Assembly (NCBI GenBank): GCA_903944895.1
Contig: CAJATL010000206.1
Span: 40,021-104,020 of the forward strand
DNA length: 64,000 nt
Direction: 5' to 3'
Source: an uncultured Bacteroidota bacterium
GTDB taxonomy: Bacteria > Bacteroidota > Bacteroidia > Bacteroidales > 4484-276
Numbering within the stretch: the first letter of the stretch is position 1; each line of letters opens with the position of its first letter. This document shows, in pieces, positions 1 to 7,837 of this stretch. The notes under the pieces were generated by a model. It was not told the DNA's origin, made no database searches, and worked only from the letters and a program-made list of their open reading frames with translations. The translations under genes were made by a program, and so were the position numbers.

Positions 1-379
1 GCGGAGTACTTGAGCCAAAAGCACCAATCGAACTTGGGAAAAATACGGCACAGTTGAATTCCCTGGCAACTTCCAAAACGTTGTAAGCACCGTTAACACC
101 TACATTCCAGGCAGCCTGCGGGTTTTTTTCGGCAACAGCCGACAATAGCGCGGCAAGGTTGTAGATGGCGTCAATTTTGTACTTTTTCACGATCGCAACA
201 ATGCGGTCAACATCGGTGGCATCAACAATTTCCAGCGGGCCGCTTTCGGCAAGCTCCTGCGATGGTTGTGTTCTGCGATATCCGGCAACTACATGGTCGT
301 TACCATACCTTCTGCGAAGCTCCATGGTCAACTCCGAACCAATCTGGCCTACTGATCCAATGACAAGAATATTTTTCAT
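1..379 (-). CDS. L-threonine 3-dehydrogenase, SDR/epimerase type (3' part outside window)
   Basis: The N-terminal 126 residues are present; the gene runs off the left edge. The protein starts MKNILVIGSVGQIGSEL, a classic Rossmann GxxGxxG nucleotide-binding loop, followed by the acidic strand end (EIVDATD) and the NLAALLSAVAEKNP segment typical of the extended SDR threonine dehydrogenases known from Flavobacterium-type bacteria. The enzyme oxidises L-threonine with NAD+ to 2-amino-3-ketobutyrate in the cytoplasm. The assignment rests on these motifs and on the divergently placed kbl gene, whose product consumes that intermediate. A generic NAD-dependent epimerase is the main alternative. The ATG at 377-379 is the only good start, directly after the conserved promoter-bearing gap. 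Confidence 0.8.
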   Translation of the reverse strand, partial: MKNILVIGSVGQIGSELTMELRRRYGNDHVVAGYRRTQPSQELAESGPLEIVDATDVDRIVAIVKKYKIDAIYNLAALLSAVAEKNPQAAWNVGVNGAYNVLEVAREFNCAVFFPSSIGAFGSSTP

Positions 380-428
380 TAAATTTAAGATTATTTAGTT
401 TTTGTTAATTTGTTAACAATAAGCGCGG

Positions 429-436
429 CAAAAATA
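429..436 (-). promoter_or_regulatory. Possible -7 box for the threonine dehydrogenase gene
   Basis: On the minus strand this reads TATTTTTG followed by CCGC, fitting the Bacteroidota -7 consensus TAnnTTTG. It lies about 50 bp upstream of the start codon. No clear TTG -33 box is visible at the usual distance, so the call is tentative. Confidence 0.35.
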
Positions 437-488
437 TAAATTTTTATAAAACAGCTTCTTAATAATTCATTTTTAGTAGTAAAATGCT

Positions 489-518
489 TTTGCGGCAAAA
501 AAGATTGCATTACATTTG
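489..518 (+). promoter_or_regulatory. Promoter of kbl
   Basis: TTTG at 489-492, an 18-bp gap, then TACATTTG at 511-518 followed by CGGC. This matches the Bacteroidota housekeeping pattern (TTTG, about 19 bp, TAnnTTTG). Transcription would start near 525, leaving a leader of about 50 nt before kbl. Confidence 0.6.
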
Positions 519-574
519 CGGCCTGTTAACGAATAAACAATACAATAATATTTAACATTTAAAGTCCAAAAAAC

Positions 575-1765
575 ATGTACGGAAAAATGCAGGAATTTTT
601 ACAAAAAGAGCTTGCCGATATCAGGGAAGCCGGTTTGTACAAAGAAGAAAGAGTTATCGTTTCGCCTCAGCAGGCCGAAATTAAACTAAACACAGGCAAG
701 GAAGTAATTAACTTTTGCGCCAATAACTATTTAGGGCTTTCAAACCATCCAAAGCTTATCCAGGCTGCCAAAGATGCTATGGATACCCATGGTTTTGGAA
801 TGTCGTCGGTGCGCTTTATCTGCGGAACTACCGACCTACACAAAACACTCGAACAAAAAATTGCTGAGTTTTTCGGAACCGAGGACACCATCCTTTATGC
901 TGCTGCTTTTGATGCCAACGGCGGTGTTTTCGAACCACTGCTCAACGAACAGGACGCCATTATTTCGGATTCGCTCAACCACGCTTCGATTATTGACGGC
1001 GTAAGACTTTGCAAAGCTCAACGTTTCCGTTACGAAAACGCCAACATGGAAAGCCTCGAAGAGCAACTCATCGCGGCAAAGGAATGTCGTTTTAAACTCA
1101 TCGTTACCGACGGTGTTTTCTCGATGGACGGCAATGTAGCTCCGATGGACAAAATTAACGAACTGGCTAAGAAATATGATGCCATGATTATGGTTGACGA
1201 ATGTCACTCGGCAGGTGTTGTTGGGCAGACAGGTCGTGGAGTAACCGAATTATTTAATATCCGCGGCGAAGTTGACATTATCACCGGAACACTTGGAAAA
1301 GCCTTTGGTGGTGCTATTGGCGGATTTACCACTGGTCATAAAGAAATTATCCAGCTTTTGCGTCAGCGTTCACGTCCATATCTTTTCTCAAACTCTGTTC
1401 TGCCGGCAGTTGTTAATGCTGGTATCAAGATGTTCGACATGATGTCGGAAACCACCGAACTGCAGGATAAACTTCACGAAAACACCGATTACTTCCTCGG
1501 CAAAATGAAAGCAGCCGGTTTCGACATTAAACCAACCAAATCGGCAATCTGTGCCGTGATGTTGTATGATGCCAAATTATCGCAGGTAATGGCTTCCAAG
1601 CTTCTCGAAGAAGGCATTTATGTGATTGGATTTTACTATCCGGTGGTTGCCAAAGGCCTTGCCCGCATCAGGGTTCAGATTTCAGCAGGTCACGACAGGA
1701 AACACCTCGACAAATGTATCGACGCCTTTACCAAAGTTGGTAAAGAATTAGGCGTTATCAAATAA
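575..1765 (+). CDS. kbl: Glycine C-acetyltransferase (2-amino-3-ketobutyrate CoA ligase)
   Basis: This PLP enzyme of the alpha-oxoamine synthase family splits 2-amino-3-ketobutyrate with CoA into glycine and acetyl-CoA, the second step of threonine breakdown. The 396-residue length is normal for Kbl and the sequence lines up end to end with E. coli Kbl as I know it: INFCANNYLGL near residues 45-55, HGFGMSSVRFICGT near 72-85, SDSLNHASIIDGVRL near 131-145, and the PLP lysine K242 in GTLGKAFGG. The aspartate contacting the PLP ring is D208 in VDECHS. The start MYGKMQEFLQ aligns with the family N-terminus. It is divergent from the threonine dehydrogenase, so both steps sit together. A terminator follows directly. 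Confidence 0.96.
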   Translation: MYGKMQEFLQKELADIREAGLYKEERVIVSPQQAEIKLNTGKEVINFCANNYLGLSNHPKLIQAAKDAMDTHGFGMSSVRFICGTTDLHKTLEQKIAEFFGTEDTILYAAAFDANGGVFEPLLNEQDAIISDSLNHASIIDGVRLCKAQRFRYENANMESLEEQLIAAKECRFKLIVTDGVFSMDGNVAPMDKINELAKKYDAMIMVDECHSAGVVGQTGRGVTELFNIRGEVDIITGTLGKAFGGAIGGFTTGHKEIIQLLRQRSRPYLFSNSVLPAVVNAGIKMFDMMSETTELQDKLHENTDYFLGKMKAAGFDIKPTKSAICAVMLYDAKLSQVMASKLLEEGIYVIGFYYPVVAKGLARIRVQISAGHDRKHLDKCIDAFTKVGKELGVIK

Positions 1766-1785
1766 ACTTTTTCATCTACAAAATC

Positions 1786-1815
1786 AAAAAAGGCAGCCGG
1801 TTGGTTGCCTTTTTT
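1786..1815 (+). terminator. Intrinsic terminator after kbl
   Basis: AAAAAAGGCA, a 9-nt loop region, then TTGCCTTTTTT: a short GC stem flanked by A and T runs, 20 bp after the kbl stop codon. The symmetry would also let it work on the minus strand. Confidence 0.8.
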
Positions 1816-1931
1816 GGTTTTTGGAATGGTAGAGATAAGCGCGAAATAAGTGAAATCATCAACACTCCCAAAAAGGCGAATTGATTCATCAAATTTCTCA
1901 ATAATATTGGAGATACTTCCAAATGAAATGG

Positions 1932-1962
1932 TTGTATTGGCTGGATGTTTTTGCTAAATTTG
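1932..1962 (+). promoter_or_regulatory. Promoter of the YCF48-type secreted protein gene
   Basis: TTG at 1932-1934, a 20-bp gap, then TAAATTTG at 1955-1962, a full match to TAnnTTTG. Transcription would begin about 10 nt before the ATG at 1979, so the leader is very short. Confidence 0.55.
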
Positions 1963-1978
1963 TCATCAAAAAAAAGCA

Positions 1979-3247
1979 ATGAAAAATATCACAAGATCCC
2001 GGATTTTAGTTTTAATAATGCTGCTCCTGCCTTTTTCAGGAATTTCGCAGTGGACCAACCATTATTATTTTCCCCTCCCTGTGATAAATCCAAATTGTAC
2101 AGGAACTTTTAATGATGCGGTTTTTATTTCGGTGGACACAGGGTTTTATTGTATGTCTGAATCATGTTCTCCTTCCGTAGCATCATCAAATTTATGGAGG
2201 ACGGTTGATGACTGCTCAACATGGGAACTTGCTTCTGATGAAGAGTGTTGGGGTTGCTCTGCCTATGTAATCAAATATTTCCCTCCTTACATTTATTACA
2301 TTCGAAACTACGGTGGCTTTATCAAGATCATTTATGGTCCAAGAGGATTTGGATTGGCCAATTTGTTATTCGCATCTGGTTTTTACCAGGATTTTTATGC
2401 AAATTCACCATCTGATTTTAAAATGATTTTTGAATATGGTGTATTCCGTCATTACATAAACGGTAACGTTGTTTTAACGCAATCATTTACTGAATTCAAT
2501 CTTCAAAAAATGTTCTTTCCAGTTGATACTGTCGGATTATTTATTGCAAAACTACCTTCTGCATCATCAAATACGTTAATTGTAAAATACACGCCATCAA
2601 CAGGCTTTAATGTTGTTTACCAGACGACCACAATAAACATGGTCAGTATCGAATTTTCTGATGATATGACAGGCTATGTAGGCGGAAGCCTCGGATTTAT
2701 AATGCGTACTGATGATCTGGGTGAGACCTGGATTCCTTTGACCACAGGTGTAAGCCTGAGGTTGAATTCGATAGATTTTGTTGATGATCAAACCGGTTAC
2801 GCTGTGGGTGATGGCCAGACAATTATTAAAACCGAGAACAGAGGCGAAACATGGACATCACAGTTTTCGCCGGTAAGCGGTAGCTTAAGTAAAGTTTTTT
2901 TTGTGAGCCACGATGATGGATTTATTTTATGTGGACGCCTGCTTATCAAAACCACAAATGGAGGAATAACCTGGGTTGCCGAAGAACAATTTCCGGAAAA
3001 CAGTCTTAATGTTTTTCCAAATCCCGGATCAGGAGATTTTGTAATTAACCTCCCTGATGAATACAATCAGGATGCGCGATATTTAATGACTATATCAGAT
3101 TTGACAGGAAACACCGTTTTGAGGCAATTCGTCAGGTTTACAAACGGAACCTTACAGGTTAAACTAGACCATCCTGAATCAGGAATGTACCATGTTATCC
3201 TTACATCGAAAGATCAAAATTATCATACAAAGCTGGTAATCAAATAA
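1979..3247 (+). CDS. Secreted YCF48/BNR-repeat protein with T9SS type A sorting tail
   Basis: A 422-residue exported protein. It starts with a Sec signal peptide (KNITRSRILVLIMLLLPFSG, cleavage near residues 22-24). The middle part carries beta-propeller-like repeats of the YCF48/BNR kind, each with a TGY/DG-x-G turn and a TTNGGxTW-like end: MRTDDLGETW, IKTENRGETW, IKTTNGGITW (about residues 215-335). The last 80 residues form a Por-secretion tail beginning LNVFPNPGSGDFVINL and ending HTKLVIK, which directs export through the T9SS and surface attachment. No enzymatic residue set is evident; the substrate or role is unknown. It stands alone between kbl and a GRAM-like gene and has its own promoter. 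Confidence 0.85.
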   Translation: MKNITRSRILVLIMLLLPFSGISQWTNHYYFPLPVINPNCTGTFNDAVFISVDTGFYCMSESCSPSVASSNLWRTVDDCSTWELASDEECWGCSAYVIKYFPPYIYYIRNYGGFIKIIYGPRGFGLANLLFASGFYQDFYANSPSDFKMIFEYGVFRHYINGNVVLTQSFTEFNLQKMFFPVDTVGLFIAKLPSASSNTLIVKYTPSTGFNVVYQTTTINMVSIEFSDDMTGYVGGSLGFIMRTDDLGETWIPLTTGVSLRLNSIDFVDDQTGYAVGDGQTIIKTENRGETWTSQFSPVSGSLSKVFFVSHDDGFILCGRLLIKTTNGGITWVAEEQFPENSLNVFPNPGSGDFVINLPDEYNQDARYLMTISDLTGNTVLRQFVRFTNGTLQVKLDHPESGMYHVILTSKDQNYHTKLVIK

Positions 3248-3569
3248 AAGATAATTTTAAATTTAAATTAGCATTTTGTATGATGGGTTTTTTTGGAAAA
3301 ATTCAGACCATCTAATTAAAATTTGTAACCTTTTCCTCCTTTCTTCGGTAACCCTTAAAAAGCAAAACCCAGCATAGGTGTAACAATTTTTGTCGTTTTG
3401 CGTCATAGTAACTGCCTGAAAAAGTTCATTCAATGCTGTTTTACCAGCGAACACCAATTTGTGAAAACGAACAGTTTTTATTGAACGATCTGATGCAAAT
3501 TATTGAAAATTAGCGTTATCAATGTCTGGCATAATTAATGGAAATCATCAATCGTAAAAATCCGGTAAT
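3248..3569. other. Intergenic region, nothing recognised
   Basis: About 320 bp of AT-rich sequence. A minus-strand open frame at 3263-3457 has no homology I recognise and an unlikely composition. No hairpin terminator, tRNA or repeat was seen. Confidence 0.5.
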
Positions 3570-3881
3570 ATGAAAATAGATCTTAAAGCAAACGAAATGG
3601 TCATCAGAGCTACCGATACCAATCATTTTATCGATGGATCGGGTAAAATAAAAGGTAAGCTGATTCTGACAAACCAAAGGATTTATTTCAAAACCACAAA
3701 CGGCGACGGCGTAAAATATGATCTGGAGATCGAACCAAAAGCCATCCGCGACGTACTCTTCTTTAACACCAACTTCATTTTTCCCAACGGCATCAACTTA
3801 GTTACCACCGAAGGCAAAGAATTTCGCTTTACCGTAAAACAGCGCAACTGCTGGGGCCAAATGATCGCCGGGATGTGTTGA
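3570..3881 (+). CDS. GRAM/PH-like domain small protein
   Basis: A 103-residue cytoplasmic protein without signal peptide or membrane segment. The pattern LKANEMVIRATDTNHF ... GKLILTNQRIYFKTTNG ... FRFTVKQRNCWGQMI is that of bacterial GRAM/PH-like domains, in which the xGxLxLTNxRIxF strand pair is diagnostic. Such domains form a small beta-barrel with a C-terminal helix and often bind lipid or protein partners; the ligand here is unknown. It converges with the GH39-type gene, the two stop codons being only 2 bp apart. The function is inferred at fold level only. Confidence 0.65.
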   Translation: MKIDLKANEMVIRATDTNHFIDGSGKIKGKLILTNQRIYFKTTNGDGVKYDLEIEPKAIRDVLFFNTNFIFPNGINLVTTEGKEFRFTVKQRNCWGQMIAGMC

Positions 3882-3883
3882 TT

Positions 3884-5317
3884 TTAGAGGTTAATTTCGA
3901 TAAATGCCACCCCATGTGGTGGAATCGAAATTTCTAACTTGTAAAGATCACCCTCGGGCAGGAGCTCAACCGGCTCTGTTTGTATCGCGGTTTCAACAAT
4001 TATCATCCTGATTTCGTCATGGCTCAAATATCGCGGGCTTCCCATATCAAGCCAGCGTTTCCGTGGGTTGCCGTGGGTTTCGTCAATCCTTTTTAACCAG
4101 GCATCTTTAAAGCCAGTCAGTCCCGAAATTCCGACAGTAATAATTTCCTCCTTCATTGGGCTGAAAGGCACGTCGTGATGATAAATCAGCAACTGAATTT
4201 TAGATTCGGATTTTAAAGCCAATACTTCCACTTTCGTGGGATGCTCCCGCTTTACAGCGATTTGCTGGCCTTCGAGCTGGTTCAGAAAATCAAAAGCGTG
4301 AAAAGCGGGTTTTGGGATGCCGTAAATATTTAATAAACCTGAGCCGCCATGAAAAGGATTTGTCGGAAAACCATCTTCATCAAAAATATCCGTCATCGAG
4401 CGAAACGCGTAAACATCGGCCAGTCCCTGTTGGTCGGCAATTGTTTTGATGATAAAAGCCGGCATATACATTTCGTCGTGATGAATGTCGCGTGATCCGG
4501 GCGTACAATTCCATCCGGTGATGAAAACCGGAAGACCAAGCGCCTCTTCCTTAGCTTTGGTGGTCATGTTTTTTAGTGCATCCCGTTTTGCCGCTGCCAT
4601 CAAAAACTCCAGGTTGAGGTTTTGATTTGGAACAGTATTTATGGGAAATTGGTGGGTCGAAATAAAATCGACCATCACTTTTTCACGGTGTGCAAATTCG
4701 AGAAAATCGGTAATCCAATCTCCGGCTGCAGTGCCAGGCCCGCCGATTTTTATTTCTTCATCAATTTTTTTGATAGTCCGTGAAGTTTCGGCATAAAGCT
4801 GAAAATATTCCTCTTTTGTTCCTGCCCAGAATTTTTCGGTATTTGGCTCATGCCAGACTTCAAAAAGCCAGCTTCTTACTTCGGCTTTGCCATATCGCAC
4901 CTGAAAATGCCCGATCTGGCGTTTCACAAGATCACCCCAATCGCTCATGTTTTTTGGTGGCGTAATATTGGCCTGATAAGGTAAAACGGTTTTTTTGCCG
5001 GAAGCCATGTCAGACGGAGTGAAACTCAGGCACAGCAATGGTTTCATCCCAATTCCGACAATAAAATCAAAAATATTATCGAGATTGTAAAACGATAATT
5101 GCTTTTGACCATCGATAACCCGGTAAATCCCGGTTTCGTCATTCAAAACGCCATGCATGCTTACAAATTGAAAACCAAGCTCATCATGACAGATTTTGAG
5201 ATGCTTCCGCCAGTCATCTCGCAACGCAAGGCTTGCATGGCCTCCAAAAATGCACCTTTCCCAGAAATGGGGGTAAGGTTTTGATTCGCTTTTAGTATCA
5301 ATACTGAATTTTAACAT
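3884..5317 (-). CDS. GH39-family glycoside hydrolase-like protein with altered nucleophile
   Basis: The protein resembles GH39 beta-xylosidases: FSIDT..., HFWERCIFGGHASLALR at the N-terminus, the acid/base segment FEVWHEPN (glutamate 157 counted from the ATG at 5317), and a C-terminal beta-sandwich. The second catalytic segment, normally ITEWN with the nucleophile glutamate, reads VFITGWNCT (glycine 268, codon GGA where GAA would give Glu). The usual WNEPN is also WHEPN. So either this is an inactive or altered enzyme or the base is a sequencing error. There is no signal peptide, so it is presumably cytoplasmic. An upstream in-frame ATG at 5344 would add nine residues, but family members begin just before FSIDT, so 5317 is preferred. 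Confidence 0.75.
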   Translation of the reverse strand: MLKFSIDTKSESKPYPHFWERCIFGGHASLALRDDWRKHLKICHDELGFQFVSMHGVLNDETGIYRVIDGQKQLSFYNLDNIFDFIVGIGMKPLLCLSFTPSDMASGKKTVLPYQANITPPKNMSDWGDLVKRQIGHFQVRYGKAEVRSWLFEVWHEPNTEKFWAGTKEEYFQLYAETSRTIKKIDEEIKIGGPGTAAGDWITDFLEFAHREKVMVDFISTHQFPINTVPNQNLNLEFLMAAAKRDALKNMTTKAKEEALGLPVFITGWNCTPGSRDIHHDEMYMPAFIIKTIADQQGLADVYAFRSMTDIFDEDGFPTNPFHGGSGLLNIYGIPKPAFHAFDFLNQLEGQQIAVKREHPTKVEVLALKSESKIQLLIYHHDVPFSPMKEEIITVGISGLTGFKDAWLKRIDETHGNPRKRWLDMGSPRYLSHDEIRMIIVETAIQTEPVELLPEGDLYKLEISIPPHGVAFIEINL

Positions 5318-5426
5318 GTGGTATTTTCTCTGAAATATTGGCAAAGGTATGATTATCCGGCCAAAATGTACTTTTTTAAATCGTTAACAGGTCAACGTTT
5401 AAGAAAAGTTGGGAAAATCGCGGGTG

Positions 5427-5454
5427 TTGTTTTTTTATTAATTTTATAGCTTTG
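5427..5454 (+). promoter_or_regulatory. Promoter of the agmatinase operon
   Basis: TTG at 5427-5429, a 17-bp gap, then TAGCTTTG at 5447-5454 followed by CGGC, the same form as the kbl promoter. It puts transcription start near 5460, downstream of a possible TTG start codon at 5452, and so favours the ATG at 5485 as the real start of the agmatinase. Confidence 0.6.
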
Positions 5455-5484
5455 CGGCAAATATTAAAATTACTGCATTTACCT

Positions 5485-6342
5485 ATGGAAAACAGAACAA
5501 ATTTTGGCGGTTTACCCGATGAATACTCAACTTTTGATGTCTCGAAAGTGGTTGTGATCCCCGTTCCTTACGATGAGACCAGCACCTGGGGAAAAGGCGC
5601 TGACAAAGGCCCGGATGCCGTTCTCGAGGCATCGGCAAATATGGAGTTGTATGATATCGAAACCGACTCAGAAATCTATAAAATCGGAATTTTTACTGCT
5701 GATCCGGTTGACGAAAAATCATCACCCGAAAACATGGTAAATGCTGTTCAAAAATCGGCAGCTCACTATCTGAAACAGGGAAAATTTATCGTGGGAGTTG
5801 GTGGCGAACACTCGGTTTCGACAGGTTTTGTGAGGGCTTACGCCGAAATTTATGACGACCTGAGCGTTTTACAATTGGACGCTCACACCGATCTTCGCCC
5901 CGAATATGAAGGCACACCGTACAGCCACGCCAGCATCATGTCGCGTGTAAGCGAAATCTGCCCCTTTGTGCAGGTCGGCATCCGCAGCATGGATACCATC
6001 GAATTGCCTTTTATCACCAAAGAAAACCTCTTTTTGGCCGAAGACATTTATGGTAGTCAAGATTGGATGGACAAAGCCATCTCAAAGCTCAGCAAAAACG
6101 TTTTTGTTACGATCGATCTCGACGTTTTCGATCCTTCGATTATGCCGTCAACCGGAACACCCGAGCCGGGGGGCATGCTCTGGTACGACGTTGTCAGATT
6201 CCTGAAAAAGGTAAACGACAATGTTAATATTGTTGGTTTTGATGTGGTGGAACTGGCGCCCAACGAAAACAACAAGGCCCCCGATTTCCTGGCTTCCAAA
6301 TTGGTTTATAAGCTTTTATCATACAAATTTCTGAAAAGTTAA
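5485..6342 (+). CDS. speB: Agmatinase (ureohydrolase family)
   Basis: This manganese enzyme hydrolyses agmatine to putrescine and urea. All metal-ligand motifs of the arginase/agmatinase family are intact: GGEHS (H109), DAHTDLR (D132, H134, D136) and DLDVFDPS (D211, D213), with GTPEPGG as the substrate-side loop (numbering from ATG 5485; 285 residues, normal length). The start was chosen over the in-frame TTG at 5452 because the promoter's -7 box overlaps that codon. The deoxyhypusine-synthase-like gene follows after 22 bp and is probably co-transcribed, which makes polyamine synthesis the likely role. A related guanidino-substrate hydrolase cannot be excluded. Confidence 0.9.
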   Translation: MENRTNFGGLPDEYSTFDVSKVVVIPVPYDETSTWGKGADKGPDAVLEASANMELYDIETDSEIYKIGIFTADPVDEKSSPENMVNAVQKSAAHYLKQGKFIVGVGGEHSVSTGFVRAYAEIYDDLSVLQLDAHTDLRPEYEGTPYSHASIMSRVSEICPFVQVGIRSMDTIELPFITKENLFLAEDIYGSQDWMDKAISKLSKNVFVTIDLDVFDPSIMPSTGTPEPGGMLWYDVVRFLKKVNDNVNIVGFDVVELAPNENNKAPDFLASKLVYKLLSYKFLKS

Positions 6343-6364
6343 TAGTTAATCACAAAAAAATAAG

Positions 6365-7381
6365 ATGATGAATAAAAAAGATCTTCTCAAGGACACCATC
6401 AAACACATCGATATCAAATCGTTTGATTCGGCCCCGATTATCGACGCCATGCGCGACATGTCGTTTACCTCGCGCGACACTGCCAACGCTGCCGACATTT
6501 TGCAGCGGATGATAAAAGATAAAGATTGCTCAATCTGGCTCACCCTTGCCGGCAGCACCAGCGCCGGCGGTTGTATGCAGGTTTACGTGGACATGATCAA
6601 AAACAACATGATCGATTGCGTTGTTGCCACTGGTGCCTCCATTGTTGATATGGATTTTTTTGAAGCCCTCGGCTACAAACATTACAAAGGCTCACCCTGG
6701 ATCGACGACAAACACCTGCGTTCGCAATACATCGACCGGATTTATGATACTTTTATTGATGAAGAAGAGCTGCAGGCCTGCGATCAGACGGTAAAAATTA
6801 TTGCCGACAGCCTCGAACCACGGCCATATTCATCGCGTGAATTTATCTGGGAAATGGGACGTTATCTTACCAAACACAGCATTAAAAAAGATTCACTCAT
6901 CCAGGTGGCTTTTGAGCACAATGTTCCGATTTTCTGCCCTGCATTCTCGGATAGCAGTGCCGGTTTCGGACTTGTTGTTCACCAGGTTGAAAATCCCGAA
7001 AAGCATCTTTCGATCGATTCGGTAAAGGATTTCAGAGAACTGACCGATGTAAAAATAGCCGCAGGAACCACAGGTTTACTGATGATTGGCGGTGGTGTTC
7101 CCAAAAACTTCGCCCAGGATACCGTTGTTTGCGCCGAAATTCTTGGTCATGAAGTCGAGATGCACAAATACGCCATACAGATTACCGTTGCCGATGTTCG
7201 CGATGGCGCCTGTTCGAGTTCAACGTTAAAAGAAGCCTCATCCTGGGGAAAGGTTGATACTGCCTACGAACAGATGGTTTATGCCGAAGCAACCTCCGTA
7301 CTTCCTTTGATGATCAGTTACGCTTTTCACCGTGGCGACTGGAAAAACAGGATCAAACGCGAGTGGGCGAAGTTGTTTTAG
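6365..7381 (+). CDS. Deoxyhypusine synthase-like enzyme (polyamine aminobutyl transfer)
   Basis: 338 residues, a complete deoxyhypusine-synthase fold protein: LAGSTSAGG near residue 63, the NAD-binding GGGVPKNF, and the catalytic lysine K296 in SSWGKVDTAYEQ, equivalent to the lysine that carries the butylamine imine in eukaryotic enzymes. Bacteria have no eIF5A, so the acceptor must differ. Known bacterial relatives make homospermidine or agmatine-derived long polyamines by transferring an aminobutyl group. It lies 22 bp after the agmatinase gene, which fits putrescine or agmatine as a substrate. The start is ATG 6365 or the adjacent ATG 6368. The family is sure; the exact product is inferred. 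Confidence 0.85.
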   Translation: MMNKKDLLKDTIKHIDIKSFDSAPIIDAMRDMSFTSRDTANAADILQRMIKDKDCSIWLTLAGSTSAGGCMQVYVDMIKNNMIDCVVATGASIVDMDFFEALGYKHYKGSPWIDDKHLRSQYIDRIYDTFIDEEELQACDQTVKIIADSLEPRPYSSREFIWEMGRYLTKHSIKKDSLIQVAFEHNVPIFCPAFSDSSAGFGLVVHQVENPEKHLSIDSVKDFRELTDVKIAAGTTGLLMIGGGVPKNFAQDTVVCAEILGHEVEMHKYAIQITVADVRDGACSSSTLKEASSWGKVDTAYEQMVYAEATSVLPLMISYAFHRGDWKNRIKREWAKLF

Positions 7382-7387
7382 GAAGAA

Positions 7388-7498
7388 AGTTAGGAGTACT
7401 TGGAGTGCCTTGAGTGCCTAAAGTACTTAGAGTACTTAGAGTGCCTAAAGTACTTGGTGTGCCTAAAGTACTATGAGTGCCGGGAGTTAGGAGTACCG
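7388..7498. repeat. Degenerate short tandem repeat (AGTACTT/AGTGCCT)
   Basis: Imperfect iterations of an 8-10 bp word alternating GAGTGCCT and AAGTACTT directly follow the deoxyhypusine-synthase-like gene. The best-conserved period is about 18 bp (AGAGTGCCTAAAGTACTT). There is no coding frame and no strong hairpin. Confidence 0.7.
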
Positions 7499-7837
7499 GA
7501 TAATTTGATTTGGGAATGAAGTCAACATTGTTTTATTGCGATCGAAAGCACCAATTTTATATGTTATCACTATTAACCAGGTCAAAATGTTCTTTTGTTT
7601 CAAAACGCTTGAAGTCTTTGATGCAACGATTAGCGGATTAAGTATTGTGGAACAGTTGGATACGATGCCATTGAATTTTTCTCATTGGGATAAAACAGCT
7701 TACCTGGTTACTCCTTTAAAAAACTATTCCAAACAAGCTTTTACCCTTGCAAGAATGATTACTTTTGTGTCCTTCAAATAAAATAACTCACGGAATGTAG
7801 AAATCGGTTTTTTATAACTGCTAAAATTTAAGGAACA
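7499..7837. other. Intergenic region with a doubtful open frame
   Basis: A plus-strand open frame at 7536-7781 begins with TTG and encodes 81 residues I cannot relate to any family. It may be a decayed gene. The rest is AT-rich sequence leading into the CorA gene; nothing else was seen. Confidence 0.4.

Noticed and set aside
836..1207. 123-codon minus-strand frame within kbl
   Set aside because: Antisense shadow of a gene whose catalytic residues are all in place.
3263..3457. Minus-strand open frame between the YCF48-type and GRAM-like genes
   Set aside because: No domain, no signal and no promoter; composition does not resemble coding sequence.
7536..7781. 81-codon open frame before corA
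   Set aside because: It needs a TTG start, has no visible family and no promoter; kept only as a note in the intergenic entry.
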